A DNA stretch of 64,000 bases from Paludifilum halophilum (GCF_002245355.1 NZ_NOWF01000013.1:28274-92273); one strand, 5' to 3'. Counted from the first letter of the stretch, positions 36,314 through 45,686 are shown. The notes: generated by a model from the sequence alone, not told the origin. Program-made: numbers and translations.

Positions 36314-37687
36314 TCAATCCTTGTTTTTCAGCTTCCGGGCATAGTCCGGTTTGTTGGTTTGGCGCTCTCGGGCGATGGCCATTGCCTCCTCCGGTACGTC
36401 GTCGGTAACCGTGGATCCGGCAGCAATATAAGCTCCCTTTTTCACAGTGACCGGGGCGATCAAATTGACATTACAGCCTACAAAAGCCCCGTCCTCGACG
36501 ACTGTTCGATGCTTGGCGACGCCGTCATAGTTGACGGTAATCGCTCCGCAGCTGAAATTGACGTTTTCTCCCACATCAGCATCGCCGACATAACCGAGAT
36601 GAGAAACCTTACTGCCCAGACCGAGACTCGAGTTTTTAACCTCGACGAAACAACCCACTTTGGTTTGTTCAGCCAGGAAGGAACCCGGTCGAATGTATGA
36701 AAAGGGGCCCACTGCCGCCTCACCTTGAACACGGCTGTCCGCCAGTACAGAATGGCTGATCCGCGTCCCGTCATCCACGGCGATATCCGTCAGATCCGCG
36801 TTGGGCCCAATCACACAGCGGGAACCGATCCGAGTATCACCCCGCAGATAAGTACCCGGTTGAATGACGGTATCTTCCCCGATCGTAACCCCGGCATCGA
36901 TGTAAGTATTCTCCGGATCGACCAAGGTCACCCCGTTCAGCATATGTTTCTCCCGAATACGGCGGCGCATCTCCTTTTCCGCTTCTGCCAGCTGGATTCG
37001 ATTATTGATCCCCATGGCCTCAGCCGGATCATCGATCAGTTGTGCACCGATCCTTTGGCCGTCTTCCCGGAGGATCCGGATGACCTCCGGCAGATAATAC
37101 TCTCCCTGGGCGTTATCGTTGTCCACCCGGGAGAGCGCTTTCCACAACAAACCGTTGTCAAAGCAGAAGGTGCCGGTGTTAATCTCCGTCACTTCCCGTT
37201 CCGCTTCGGTGGCGTCTTTGTGTTCCACCACCTTGTTGACGCTCCCATCGGAGTTCCGGACGACCCGGCCGTACCCTGTGGGATCCGCCATATCCGCAGT
37301 CAGAATGGTAGCCGCCGCCCCGGACTCCTCATGACTCTGCGCCAACCGGGAAAGCGTTTCCGTTGTAAAAAGCGGATGATCGCCATTGAGAACAAGAGTG
37401 ACCCCCTTCTTCCCGGACAATAAACCTTCTGCCTGCATGACCGCGTGGGCGGTACCCAACTGCTCCTTCTGCTCGGCATAGGAAACCCGCTCTCCCAGAT
37501 GCTCCCGGAGGGTTTCCGCGTCGTGGCCCACAACAACGACGGTTTCCCTTACTCCGAGACCGGCCAGCTTATCCACAATATGGTCGATGATCGGCTTTCC
37601 GCAAACCGGGTGCAACACCTTGTGTTTGCTCGACTTCATGCGTGTTCCTTTTCCGGCGGCCAAGACGACAGCAAACAAATTTTCCAT
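36314..37687 (-). CDS. glmU: Bifunctional UDP-GlcNAc pyrophosphorylase / GlcN-1-P acetyltransferase
   Basis: 457 residues. The N-terminal uridyltransferase has FAVVLAAGKGTRMKSSKHKV, and the C-terminal half is a left-handed beta-helix of hexapeptide repeats (from about residue 250) carrying the acetyltransferase. It makes UDP-GlcNAc for peptidoglycan and teichoic acids. Known as gcaD or tms in B. subtilis. A SigA-like promoter lies at 37807-37835. Confidence 0.97.
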   Translation of the reverse strand: MENLFAVVLAAGKGTRMKSSKHKVLHPVCGKPIIDHIVDKLAGLGVRETVVVVGHDAETLREHLGERVSYAEQKEQLGTAHAVMQAEGLLSGKKGVTLVLNGDHPLFTTETLSRLAQSHEESGAAATILTADMADPTGYGRVVRNSDGSVNKVVEHKDATEAEREVTEINTGTFCFDNGLLWKALSRVDNDNAQGEYYLPEVIRILREDGQRIGAQLIDDPAEAMGINNRIQLAEAEKEMRRRIREKHMLNGVTLVDPENTYIDAGVTIGEDTVIQPGTYLRGDTRIGSRCVIGPNADLTDIAVDDGTRISHSVLADSRVQGEAAVGPFSYIRPGSFLAEQTKVGCFVEVKNSSLGLGSKVSHLGYVGDADVGENVNFSCGAITVNYDGVAKHRTVVEDGAFVGCNVNLIAPVTVKKGAYIAAGSTVTDDVPEEAMAIARERQTNKPDYARKLKNKD

Positions 37688-37806
37688 GAGTGAGAAGCAC
37701 CCCCGCAGTTCCTGAAACCGTTATAAAAGCGTCAAGGATCTCTTTTCTTTAAAAAGGCTTCTCTCATTTGAAGAACACAACGTTTCCAGTAAAAACTCCA
37801 CATCCG

Positions 37807-37835
37807 ACTATATCCCAAACCTATGTACAATGCAA
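37807..37835 (-). promoter_or_regulatory. SigA-like promoter before glmU
   Basis: Minus strand TTGCAT (37830-37835), 17-base spacer, TATAGT (37807-37812), ending 120 bases upstream of the glmU start. A weaker alternative, TTGACG-17-TATTGT, lies farther upstream near 37870-37900 beside a strong GC hairpin that follows spoVG. Confidence 0.5.
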
Positions 37836-38035
37836 GATTTGTCGAACCGATTCCGATTCCAACTCAAACAATAAATGGAATTTGCAGGTACGTCAACAGG
37901 GGTCCCTCTCATAGCGGGACCCCTGCTCGCATGCAATATGTTGAATAATTTCCAGCCCGGCCCGGATTCCGAGTCCCTCCTTGGCTTTCGTACCTTGCTT
38001 GGGGATGCCTGCCGGGCTTGTCCATCGTCCGGACT

Positions 38036-38329
38036 TTACGAAGCACTCCCGCCCAATGCCGATCCGATCTGTTCATTCCCTGCACGACGGTATTCCTCCA
38101 GCACGGCCACTTCAATCTTTTCCCGGGAATCCGGGGAAATCGGGTGGGCGATATCGCGGAATTCGCCGTCCGGCCTCCGCTTGCTCGGCATCGCTACAAA
38201 CATGCCGTTGTTCCCATCAATCACCCGGATATCGTGAACCACGAATTCCCCGTCGATGGTGATCGAAGCAATCGCACGCATCCGTCCTTCCCGGCTGACG
38301 CGGCGCAGTCGAACATCCGTAATTTCCAA
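38036..38329 (-). CDS. spoVG: Septation regulator / RNA-binding protein SpoVG
   Basis: 97 residues starting [40 protein letters not shown] is diagnostic. SpoVG is a small dimeric nucleic-acid-binding protein affecting asymmetric septation and post-transcriptional regulation. A SigH promoter is well conserved upstream. Neighbours ridA and glmU are in the B. subtilis order. Confidence 0.96.
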   Translation of the reverse strand: MEITDVRLRRVSREGRMRAIASITIDGEFVVHDIRVIDGNNGMFVAMPSKRRPDGEFRDIAHPISPDSREKIEVAVLEEYRRAGNEQIGSALGGSAS

Positions 38330-38370
38330 CCTGGTTCACCACCCATTTCCAGAGATGATTTACTTCAAGT

Positions 38371-38395
38371 ATTCTCCATGGATGGTGAATCTCCT
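38371..38395 (-). promoter_or_regulatory. SigH promoter of spoVG
   Basis: Minus strand AGGA (38392-38395) in GAAGGAGATT, 17 bases, then GAAT (38371-38374) in GGAGAATAC. The AGGA-17-GAAT spacing equals that of the well-studied B. subtilis spoVG promoter. Confidence 0.75.
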
Positions 38396-38430
38396 TCAAT
38401 CAATTGCCATTCATTTGGATTTTTTATGAT

Positions 38431-38805
38431 TCATTCAATAAGAGCGACTGCTTCCATCTTTACGAGCACATCTTTGGGGAGACGAGAGACTTCAATGCAG
38501 GAACGAGCCGGATGGTGCTCGGTAAAGTAAGAAGCATAAATTTCATTCACCTTTTGGAAATTCTCCATATCCGTAAGGAAAACGGTCGTTTTCACCACAT
38601 GGTTCAAGTCGGAGCCCGCCGCTTCCAACACCGCTTTTAGGTTTTGAAAAACTTGGCGGGTCTGTGCTTCAACGCCCCCGTCAACCGGTTCTCCGGTTGG
38701 TGTCAAAGGAATCTGGCCTGATGTGTAGACCACATTTCCCGCGCGCATCGCCTGGGAATAAGGGCCGATCGCTTGAGGTGCCTGATCGGTCTGTATCCGG
38801 TTCAT
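38431..38805 (-). CDS. ridA: RidA family reactive intermediate deaminase (YabJ)
   Basis: 124 residues; [40 protein letters not shown] and [20 protein letters not shown] are RidA signatures, with the catalytic Arg in ARSCIEV. It deaminates reactive enamines/imines from PLP enzymes. Directly downstream of purR; in B. subtilis the purR-yabJ pair is co-transcribed. Confidence 0.96.
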   Translation of the reverse strand: MNRIQTDQAPQAIGPYSQAMRAGNVVYTSGQIPLTPTGEPVDGGVEAQTRQVFQNLKAVLEAAGSDLNHVVKTTVFLTDMENFQKVNEIYASYFTEHHPARSCIEVSRLPKDVLVKMEAVALIE

Positions 38806-38817
38806 TCGTCCAACCTC

Positions 38818-39633
38818 CTAACGGAATAAACTGCCCAACTGGACGGCAATCCTGTTCTGTTTCACGTCGATGTCCGTCACGGTAGCCAGAGAGGCGGATT
38901 CCTCCACCAGCCGCTCTTCAGTCAACGTTTCGGCCATGACTCCCACTCCGACGACTTCGGCACGGAACTCGCTCATCAGATCGATCATTCCGCGAACGGT
39001 TCCCCCCGCCTTCATGAAGTCATCGATCACCAGTACACGGGCCCCTTCCTGAAGGCTGCGGCGGGACAGGGAGAGGCTTCCCAACCGTTTGCTGGAGCCG
39101 GAAACCGTGTTGATGGTGACCACCGACCCCTCTGTAATGCGGCTGTCCCGGCGGATGATCACCACCGGGACTCCGAGATAAGACGCCGTCGCGTAGGCGA
39201 GAGGAATTCCTTTCGTCTCCACTGTGACTACAGCATCCACTTCCCGGTCGTGGAAAAAGGAAGCCCAGATCAGGCCGATTTCGCGGACCAGGGAAACATC
39301 CCCCAACAAATCCGATAAAAAAAGATAACCTCCGGGCAAGATCCGGGAGGGGTTTTCCAGTTCCCGGCATAAGCGGAGGGCTGTTTCCCTCGACCGTTCC
39401 CATCCGGCCCGCGGGATATAACGCACCCCACCCGCCGCTCCCGAAACCGTTTCCACGAAGCCGGAACCTTCTTGCTGAAACACTTCGTGGACGATGGCCA
39501 AGTCTTCGCTGATGGAGGATTTGGCCGCTTGATACCTTTCAGCAAAGTCACTGAGAGGGATCAGACGGTGCGGCTCGCGAAGCAGTTGTTGAGTCATGTC
39601 CACCAGCCGCGCACTCCGTTTCCACTTTTTCAT
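38818..39633 (-). CDS. purR: Purine operon repressor PurR
   Basis: 271 residues. N-terminal winged helix (MKKWKRSARLVDMTQQLLRE, FAERYQAAKSSISEDLAIVH) and a phosphoribosyltransferase-like domain with PRPP motif VLVIDDFMKAGGTVRGMIDL. It represses purine genes and is released by PRPP. Note that prs, which makes PRPP, is a few genes downstream. Family assignment is firm. Confidence 0.96.
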   Translation of the reverse strand: MKKWKRSARLVDMTQQLLREPHRLIPLSDFAERYQAAKSSISEDLAIVHEVFQQEGSGFVETVSGAAGGVRYIPRAGWERSRETALRLCRELENPSRILPGGYLFLSDLLGDVSLVREIGLIWASFFHDREVDAVVTVETKGIPLAYATASYLGVPVVIIRRDSRITEGSVVTINTVSGSSKRLGSLSLSRRSLQEGARVLVIDDFMKAGGTVRGMIDLMSEFRAEVVGVGVMAETLTEERLVEESASLATVTDIDVKQNRIAVQLGSLFR

Positions 39634-39698
39634 CCAACCCCCCCTCTCAAATCCAAAATCCGAATACTTTTAAGGAAAATATATCATTTTATACGGAT

Positions 39699-40574
39699 TT
39701 ATACAAGAGACTCGCCTTCCGTTCCTCCCAATATCCGTACCGCATACACTTGGCGGCAAAAACCGCGCAAACCGTTGACGACCCGCCGGGCGGTCGTCTC
39801 TCGATGGACCAGCCCGAATACGGTTGGGCCGCTGCCGGACATTAAGACTCCTTCCGCCCCGAAAGCGGCCATTTTCTCTTTCAACCTTCTCACTTTGGGA
39901 TAGGCCGGTATCGTCACACTTTCCAGCACATTTTCCAAATGACGGCACACTCCGTGAAAGTCCTTGGACTCCAAGGCATTCAGCATTCCGTCCAAATTCG
40001 GGCGGCGAGTCACCCGGTCCATACGAAGAGCCCCGAACACTTCGGCAGTGGAAACGCCGTGGGGAGGCTTGGCCAAAATGACCCAACAAGGCGGCGGCGA
40101 GGCGGCGGAAACCAGCCGCTCCCCCCGTCCGCGGGCGATCGCCGTCCCCCCATGCACACAAAAGGGAACGTCGGATCCCAATTCCAATCCCCATTCTTCC
40201 AGCTCTTCACGGGAGAGGCCCAAGTTCCACATTCGATTCAATCCCTTGAGCGTTGCCGCGGCGTCACTGCTTCCCCCGGCCAGACCCGCCGCAACAGGGA
40301 TATGCTTATGAATCAGGATGCGGACGCCTTTTTTAATACTGAACCGCTCCTTGATCAAAACCGCTGCCCGGTAAGCCAGATTCCTTTCGTCATAAGGTAC
40401 GAAGCCGGAGGTGCTTTCCAACTGGATGCCCCCCGAGGTCTCCGTGAGATCGATCCGGTCCGCCAAATCGATTGTCGTCATCACCATTTCAAGTTCATGG
40501 TACCCATCCGCCCGCTTATGTAAGACATCCAGCGTGAGATTGATTTTGGCTGGCGCTTTAACGGAGATATCCAA
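39699..40574 (-). CDS. ispE: 4-diphosphocytidyl-2-C-methyl-D-erythritol kinase
   Basis: 291 residues of the GHMP kinase family; the ATP loop is [20 protein letters not shown], and the start [20 protein letters not shown] is diagnostic. It phosphorylates CDP-methylerythritol in the non-mevalonate isoprenoid pathway. Start TTG at 40572-40574. Between purR and sspF as in B. subtilis. Confidence 0.95.
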   Translation of the reverse strand: MDISVKAPAKINLTLDVLHKRADGYHELEMVMTTIDLADRIDLTETSGGIQLESTSGFVPYDERNLAYRAAVLIKERFSIKKGVRILIHKHIPVAAGLAGGSSDAAATLKGLNRMWNLGLSREELEEWGLELGSDVPFCVHGGTAIARGRGERLVSAASPPPCWVILAKPPHGVSTAEVFGALRMDRVTRRPNLDGMLNALESKDFHGVCRHLENVLESVTIPAYPKVRRLKEKMAAFGAEGVLMSGSGPTVFGLVHRETTARRVVNGLRGFCRQVYAVRILGGTEGESLV

Positions 40575-40923
40575 GGTCGTTGCCCCCTATCTGCCACCTT
40601 GCCAGTCGATCCGTATCCTCTCCGGGCCGGTCTGTTCAACCTATTTCAGTGCGGAAGCCGATTTCCGGCGACCTGCCTCTTGCCCTCCCATCGATGTGAA
40701 ACGGTCCGCTCCGCCTCTTACGGACGAACCAGCGGCCAAAAGAAAAGAAGGATGACCGCTACACGGTTCGGTCCTCCAGAGACCCCGCTGAGTAGTCGGA
40801 CAAAGGGCACTACGCCGGAAATCGGTCTCCAGCTACTGCGAAATGTATGGTTACAGCATGCTCTCGGGCATTCAGTTGGCTTTACTATTGTAACATGTGC
40901 AAACAAGCCTTAAAAGTTGGAAG
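40575..40923. other. Long leader upstream of ispE, no gene seen
   Basis: About 350 bases between the sspF terminator and ispE. Only short frames exist on either strand and none has a convincing start. The minus strand has TACAAT near 40890 without a good -35. Several GC-rich self-complementary stretches (for example near 40710-40790) may form RNA structure. Confidence 0.4.
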
Positions 40924-40951
40924 AAAAGCGGCTGAGGGAGTCCCTCAGCCG
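40924..40951 (-). terminator. sspF terminator
   Basis: Minus strand CGGCTGAGGGA CT CCCTCAGCCG followed by CTTTTC, about 20 bases after the sspF stop. Confidence 0.85.
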
Positions 40952-40973
40952 TCTGATCCTGCAGCCCGATCGA

Positions 40974-41147
40974 TTACCGGTCTGTCGCCCGCTCTTCAGC
41001 CAGTTGAATCGCGCGTTTCACCATGTTACCGGCGTCCCGCGCCTTGATTCCACCCCAGCCTTCGCGTTGAACCACGTCATAAAAACCCAGTTCTTTGGCC
41101 AACTCGACTTTCAAGGCTTCCGACATGACACCGCCTCTGCGTGCCAT
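40974..41147 (-). CDS. sspF: Small acid-soluble spore protein SspF
   Basis: 57 residues read directly: [20 protein letters not shown], then [20 protein letters not shown] and [17 protein letters not shown]. This is the alpha/beta-type SASP family (SspF), which coats and protects DNA in the spore. [10 protein letters not shown]...[14 protein letters not shown] is the SspF pattern. Start ATG at 41145-41147 behind GGGAGG. A SigG promoter lies upstream. In B. subtilis it sits between veg and ispE; here nrdAB have been inserted next to veg. Confidence 0.93.
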   Translation of the reverse strand: MARRGGVMSEALKVELAKELGFYDVVQREGWGGIKARDAGNMVKRAIQLAEERATDR

Positions 41148-41184
41148 CGACATCCTCCCTTTCTTTCGGGCCGCAGGTATCGAT

Positions 41185-41214
41185 TAGTATGGGCGGGAAC
41201 CCGAAAAACTGTGC
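41185..41214 (-). promoter_or_regulatory. SigG promoter of sspF
   Basis: Minus strand GCACA (41210-41214, four of five of GHATR), 18 bases, CATACTA (41185-41191, perfect CATNHTA). Confidence 0.6.
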
Positions 41215-41235
41215 GCTCCAAACCCTTCCTGTGGA

Positions 41236-42264
41236 TCACAATTCGTCAAAGCCGTTATCCACCGACACTTTTGTATATTGACGTGATTTTCCTTCGAAAA
41301 AGTCCTGTTTCCCCCGGTTAACATCTTCGTAGGCGACGATCCAGCGCATCGGGTTGCGGCGGTAACCTTCGAAGGGCTCCTTCATTCCCATCTCCCGAAC
41401 CCGTTTATTGGCCATGAATTTAATGTAGGAACGCAGATCATCCATCCCGATTCCGTCAAAGCGGTCACCGATGATGTATTCTCCCCATTCGATTTCCAAC
41501 TCCGCCGCCCGGCGGAAGGTTTCCGTGACAAAGCGCCGGTTCCCTTCCGTATCCAGCTCGGGGTTTTCCGCCAACAGTTCCTTGAAAATCTGCGCAAACA
41601 AACGGACGTGGAGCTGTTCATCCCGGTTGATGTAATTGATCATGGTTGACGAGGCGACCATCTTTTGATTCCGGGCCAGGTTATAAAAGAAGGCAAACCC
41701 GGAGTAAAAATTGAGTCCCTCCAGAATGACGTCGTAAACGATGGACTCCAGGAAGGTTTGAAGCGTCGGGTGATCCGTAAACGCCTCATAGCCCCGGGCG
41801 ATGAAGTCGTTTCGTTTCCGCAGGATGGGGTCGTGCTTCCAGTATTCGAAGATCTCATCCTGCTCTCCCTTGGGAACCAAGGAGGAAAGAACATAGGAGT
41901 AGGATTGATTGTGAACCACTTCCTGAAAGGAAAGGACCGCCATCAGGGCAGACAGGCTGGAGTCGGTAAGATAATCGGACACTCTCGCCGAGTAGTCCGT
42001 CTGGATCGAATCCAGAAAAGCCAGCAACCCGATGATCCTTTTGAAAGTGAATCGCTCGTCCTCCGACAGCGCTCCCCATTGCTTGATGTCCTCCGACATG
42101 TTGATCTCAAAGGGAGTCCAAAAATTGGCCAGCATGTTTTTATACATCGGATACGCCCAGGGAAAACGGCAATCATCCCAGTTCAGCACATTGGAGGAGC
42201 GGCCGCCCACAATTCCCGTACTGGCATTGGGCGCGGTTACATCGTACAGTTTCCGTTTTTGCAT
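41236..42264 (-). CDS. nrdB: Ribonucleotide reductase class I, beta subunit
   Basis: 342 residues, ferritin-like R2 protein that holds the metal centre and radical. Visible are NILANFWTPFEINMSEDIKQ, VLSFQEVVHNQSYSYVLSSL and TMINYINRDEQLHVRLFAQI, containing the metal-binding Glu/His residues. Paired with nrdA 16 bases upstream. C-terminal KVSVDNGFDEL would dock into NrdA. Not at this place in B. subtilis. Confidence 0.94.
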   Translation of the reverse strand: MQKRKLYDVTAPNASTGIVGGRSSNVLNWDDCRFPWAYPMYKNMLANFWTPFEINMSEDIKQWGALSEDERFTFKRIIGLLAFLDSIQTDYSARVSDYLTDSSLSALMAVLSFQEVVHNQSYSYVLSSLVPKGEQDEIFEYWKHDPILRKRNDFIARGYEAFTDHPTLQTFLESIVYDVILEGLNFYSGFAFFYNLARNQKMVASSTMINYINRDEQLHVRLFAQIFKELLAENPELDTEGNRRFVTETFRRAAELEIEWGEYIIGDRFDGIGMDDLRSYIKFMANKRVREMGMKEPFEGYRRNPMRWIVAYEDVNRGKQDFFEGKSRQYTKVSVDNGFDEL

Positions 42265-42280
42265 GATTCAACCCTCCCGC

Positions 42281-44542
42281 TTAACTGGAACAGCTTTCGC
42301 AATCAACGATTTCGGCCGATGTGGACCGGGTATAATAGGTGGTCTTCAATCCTTCTCTCCAGGCATTCAAATGGATCTCCAAGAGCTCCTTCGCCTTGAT
42401 ATCGTGCTTTACATAGAGATTGAAGGACTGGGATTGATCGATATGCCGCTGTCGGGCGGCGTTCTGGCGAACACTCCAGAGTTGGTCGATTTCATAGGCG
42501 GATTTGTAGTACCAGGAGGTCTCCGGGGAAAGATCCGGCGCCGTCACTGGAATCTTGTAATTCTTCTTTTCCTCGCTGTATTCCTTTTGGAAAACCGGAT
42601 CGATCGACGCTGTGCTCCCGGCAATCACCGAAGTGCTTCCATTGGGGGCGACAGCCATCAACCAGCCGTTACGGAGACCGTGTTCCCGGACCGCCTCCGC
42701 CAGCCCTTCCCAGCGATCTCCTTCGTATCCCCGTCGACGGAAGGCGTCCCCGGTCTGCCATTCACTTCCTTCAAAGGCCGGGTAGGCCCCTTTTTCCTGT
42801 GCCAGTTCCATCGACGACCGGATCGCCAGATAGGCGATCTCTTCGTATAACTCATCGGCCCATTGAACCGACTCCTCCGACTCCCACACGATTCCCTTTT
42901 GCGCCAGCAGATGGTGCCAGCCGAAGGTACCCAGGCCGACAGCGCGGTATTTTTGGTTGGTCAGCTTCGCCTGCAATACCTCGATCGGATTGAGATCGAT
43001 CACATTATCCAACATCCGAATCTCGATGGGAATCAGCCGCTCCAGCACTCCGTCGGGAACCGCCCGGCCCAGATTGATCGAGGAAAGGTTGCAGACGACA
43101 AAGTCTCCCGGTTTCTTAGTAATAACGATTTTCCCGTCTTCGGTCCGCTCTTCTTCTACTGTGGTGGGACTCATATTTTGCATAATCTCAGTACACAAAT
43201 TCGACGAGTAGATCATGCCGGCGTGTTTGTTGGGATTCATCCGGTTAACTTCGTCCCGGTAGAACATATACGGTGTCCCCGTCTCCAGTTGGGAGATCAT
43301 GATCCGTTTCATAATCTCGATCGCCGGTACGGTTTCCCGGCTCAATCCGGGGTGATCGACACAGGCTTGATACCTTTCCCGGAAGGAACCCTGTCCTTTT
43401 TCTTCATCGTAGAAGTCCTCCAGCGACCATCCCATCACTTGCCGCACTTCGTGGGGATCGAACAGATGCCAATCCCCCCGGTTTTCCACCTGTTCCATGA
43501 ACAGATCCGGAAGGCAGACACCGGTAAAGATATCGTGAGTGCGTAAGCGTTCATCCCCGTTGTTCAATTTGGCATCCAGAAAGGAAAAAATATCTTTGTG
43601 CCACACGTCCAGATAAACGGCGATGGATCCCTGCCGCTGTCCCAGCTGGTCGACGCTGACGGCGGTATTATTCAGTTGCTTCATCCAGGGGAGAACACCG
43701 GAACTGATCCCTTTGAATCCCTTGATATCACTGCCACGGGCCCGAATTTTCCCCATATAAATCCCCAAACCGCCACCGCCCTTGGACAGAGTAGCCACGT
43801 CGGTATTGCTGTCGTAGATCCCGCGCAAAGAATCCTCCACGGTATCGATAAAGCAGGATGAAAGCTGGCCGTAGTTTTTTCCGGCATTGGCAAAGGTGGG
43901 GGTAGCCACTGTCATATAAAGATTGGACAAGGCCCAGTAAGCTTCCTTGACCAAGGAAAGGCGCTTCTCCTTCGGCTCTCTCGACATCAGCACCATGGCG
44001 ATCACCATAAACCGTTCTTGGGGAAGTTCAAACACCCGGCCGTCGTGATCCTTGGCCAAATAGCGATCCGCCAGTGTTCGCAAACCGATGTATGTAAAGA
44101 GATCGTCTCTGGCGGGAGCGATGCTTTCCGAGAGCTCCCGGATTTCGGATTCGCTGTAGGCGTCCAGCAACATCGAGGAATAAATACCCCGCTCGGTTAA
44201 GGTGCGGACCAAGTCAAGAAAAGGCCCATACTGCCGGGAGGGATCGTAGGAACGGTTGTCAGAGGCCCTTTGGTAAAGATAGCGGGCGTAGATCCGTGCC
44301 GCTACATAAGTCCAATCCGGCTCTTCCGCGGAAATGTTCTCCAGAGCGTTCAGGATGAGCAGGTTGGTAACCGATTCCGTCTCAAAAGTCCCTTTGGCTT
44401 CAATCGCCCGGAGCGTTTTTTCAATATACGCGTCGGCGTTCAATCGGGGAAAATCGTCGGACATCCTGCGAAGAAAAAGGGGAAGTTCCCTTTGCTCCGA
44501 AGGAAGGGTCCGTCCCTCCCCGGCGGAAATCATCGTCGACAC
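42281..44542 (-). CDS. nrdA: Ribonucleotide reductase class I, alpha subunit
   Basis: About 753 residues. It reduces ribonucleotides to deoxyribonucleotides with the NrdB radical. Features are TPTFANAGKNYGQLSSCFID (active-site Cys region), NLCTEIMQNMSPTT, CNLSSINLGRAV, MAVAPNGSTSVIAGSTASID and the C-terminal redox pair CESCSS. No ATP-cone is evident at the N terminus. The start is uncertain: GTG at 44540-44542 has AGGTGG nine bases upstream; ATG 44533 and 44581 are alternatives. An NrdR box lies upstream. Confidence 0.92.
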   Translation of the reverse strand: MSTMISAGEGRTLPSEQRELPLFLRRMSDDFPRLNADAYIEKTLRAIEAKGTFETESVTNLLILNALENISAEEPDWTYVAARIYARYLYQRASDNRSYDPSRQYGPFLDLVRTLTERGIYSSMLLDAYSESEIRELSESIAPARDDLFTYIGLRTLADRYLAKDHDGRVFELPQERFMVIAMVLMSREPKEKRLSLVKEAYWALSNLYMTVATPTFANAGKNYGQLSSCFIDTVEDSLRGIYDSNTDVATLSKGGGGLGIYMGKIRARGSDIKGFKGISSGVLPWMKQLNNTAVSVDQLGQRQGSIAVYLDVWHKDIFSFLDAKLNNGDERLRTHDIFTGVCLPDLFMEQVENRGDWHLFDPHEVRQVMGWSLEDFYDEEKGQGSFRERYQACVDHPGLSRETVPAIEIMKRIMISQLETGTPYMFYRDEVNRMNPNKHAGMIYSSNLCTEIMQNMSPTTVEEERTEDGKIVITKKPGDFVVCNLSSINLGRAVPDGVLERLIPIEIRMLDNVIDLNPIEVLQAKLTNQKYRAVGLGTFGWHHLLAQKGIVWESEESVQWADELYEEIAYLAIRSSMELAQEKGAYPAFEGSEWQTGDAFRRRGYEGDRWEGLAEAVREHGLRNGWLMAVAPNGSTSVIAGSTASIDPVFQKEYSEEKKNYKIPVTAPDLSPETSWYYKSAYEIDQLWSVRQNAARQRHIDQSQSFNLYVKHDIKAKELLEIHLNAWREGLKTTYYTRSTSAEIVDCESCSS

Positions 44543-44597
44543 CTGTTCATTCCACCTTTCCTGGTTCCAAATAAAAAACACCCGATTTCGGGGCGAA

Positions 44598-44613
44598 ACA
44601 CAATATATTGTAT
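44598..44613. promoter_or_regulatory. NrdR box upstream of nrdAB
   Basis: ACACAATATATTGTAT matches the NrdR consensus ACACWATATWTWGTGT at nearly all positions. NrdR represses class I RNR genes when dATP/ATP is high. Confidence 0.75.
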
Positions 44614-44624
44614 TACTTCAGGGA

Positions 44625-44640
44625 ATACAATCTAGATGTA
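44625..44640. promoter_or_regulatory. Possible second NrdR box
   Basis: ATACAATCTAGATGTA is a degenerate palindrome centred 28 bases from the first box; the usual spacing is 31-32, so this is tentative. Confidence 0.35.
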
Positions 44641-44709
44641 CGTCCTCATCTTACATGAGGTTGGCCGCCGATGCAATAAAAAAAGCCCGCTCCTTTTTGA
44701 CGAATCCAT

Positions 44710-44739
44710 AAAAAAATCCGATCCACTCGGGTATCGGAT
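44710..44739 (-). terminator. veg terminator
   Basis: Minus strand TCCGAT ACCCGAGTGG ATCGGA followed by TTTTTTT, about 45 bases after the veg stop. Confidence 0.8.
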
Positions 44740-44785
44740 GAAAATCAGACAAGGCGGTAAGCTTGTTCAAACGATCAAGCTTGTC

Positions 44786-45067
44786 TCATTGGGGATTTTT
44801 CACATATTTGACAGGGACTTGTCCCTCGTCCTGATAAACGGTCAATTCCACCGTCTCTGTTAAAATATCGGCGTAGCTGTAGGAGACGCGCTCAAAGGCG
44901 TGCTGCTCCTCATCCAGCTTTACAATAAAAACAGAGGGGTACGTCTCTTCGAGAACCCCGCTTCGTTCAATGGTCTTGCGACGTCCGCTGTTGGCTTTCA
45001 AACGAATCTTCTGTCCGATGTAACCTTCCAACGTCCGCTTTATCTCAGATAGCGCGTTCCTACCCAT
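44786..45067 (-). CDS. veg: Veg protein
   Basis: 93 residues starting [40 protein letters not shown] and [20 protein letters not shown] are nearly identical to the Veg family. Veg is an abundant small protein, in B. subtilis linked to biofilm matrix gene control through SinR/SlrR. Start ATG at 45065-45067. Driven by two strong tandem promoters, in line with the high expression of the B. subtilis gene. Confidence 0.94.
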   Translation of the reverse strand: MGRNALSEIKRTLEGYIGQKIRLKANSGRRKTIERSGVLEETYPSVFIVKLDEEQHAFERVSYSYADILTETVELTVYQDEGQVPVKYVKNPQ

Positions 45068-45093
45068 TCCTTCGACCACCTCACTTGTAACCC

Positions 45094-45122
45094 ATTGTAT
45101 CACAGTGAGGCATTATTGTCAA
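45094..45122 (-). promoter_or_regulatory. veg promoter P1 (proximal)
   Basis: Minus strand TTGACA (45117-45122), 17 bases, TACAAT (45094-45099): near-perfect SigA promoter. Confidence 0.85.
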
Positions 45123-45129
45123 AAAGTGC

Positions 45130-45159
45130 ATTATAGCAGGGGTACAACCCTTATGTCAA
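45130..45159 (-). promoter_or_regulatory. veg promoter P2 (distal)
   Basis: Minus strand TTGACA (45154-45159), 18 bases, TATAAT (45130-45135): both hexamers perfect. Confidence 0.85.
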
Positions 45160-45212
45160 CGGGTTTCTTCAAAATAACAGGAAAACCTAAATCTCGACAG
45201 AATGATCCACCG

Positions 45213-45686
45213 TCATTTCGTGAAACGGTCGGCAACGGCACTGGCCGCATATGCATCCGGTTTGATCTTGGCTGTATAACCCACTGCCGTCACCCAGCCC
45301 ACCACTTCTTGAATCAGCTTCCGCGTTTCTCCCTTACGACCCACGTCCAGGTGAACTTCTACGGGGAGTTCCAGAGACGCACCCAGGAACCCCTGCTCCT
45401 TCAGCCGTTCCATACAGGCGAGACTGTATTCGGTCTCTTTATAGATCCGGTACCGAAGGTCCAAAAGGGGCTTGCTCCTCTTTTTGGAAAAGTAAAACAG
45501 AGCTCCTTTACCCACCCGGTGCACAATGATCGCTGTCACAAACAGCGTGCACCGCTGGTTGGTCTGTGAGTCCGTCCCGATCACCATTTTGTAGACGGAC
45601 GTACGATCTTCTTCGATAAAAGCGCAGATATCTTCCACCATCTGCTCCAGACTGATTCGGCCTTTCCGTGGGTGAATAAATTGCAA
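45213..45686 (-). CDS. ykuK: YkuK-like ribonuclease H-fold protein (DUF458)
   Basis: 157 residues: KMVIGTDSQTNQRCTLFVTA is the start of the DUF458/YkuK family, predicted to have an RNase H-like fold with acidic active-site residues (the first Asp is in GTDSQ), and PVEVHLDVGRKGETRKLIQE is the second block. The function is not established. Start TTG at 45684-45686 behind GGAGGGG. It takes the place where B. subtilis has the spore protease gene yabG. Confidence 0.85.
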   Translation of the reverse strand: MQFIHPRKGRISLEQMVEDICAFIEEDRTSVYKMVIGTDSQTNQRCTLFVTAIIVHRVGKGALFYFSKKRSKPLLDLRYRIYKETEYSLACMERLKEQGFLGASLELPVEVHLDVGRKGETRKLIQEVVGWVTAVGYTAKIKPDAYAASAVADRFTK

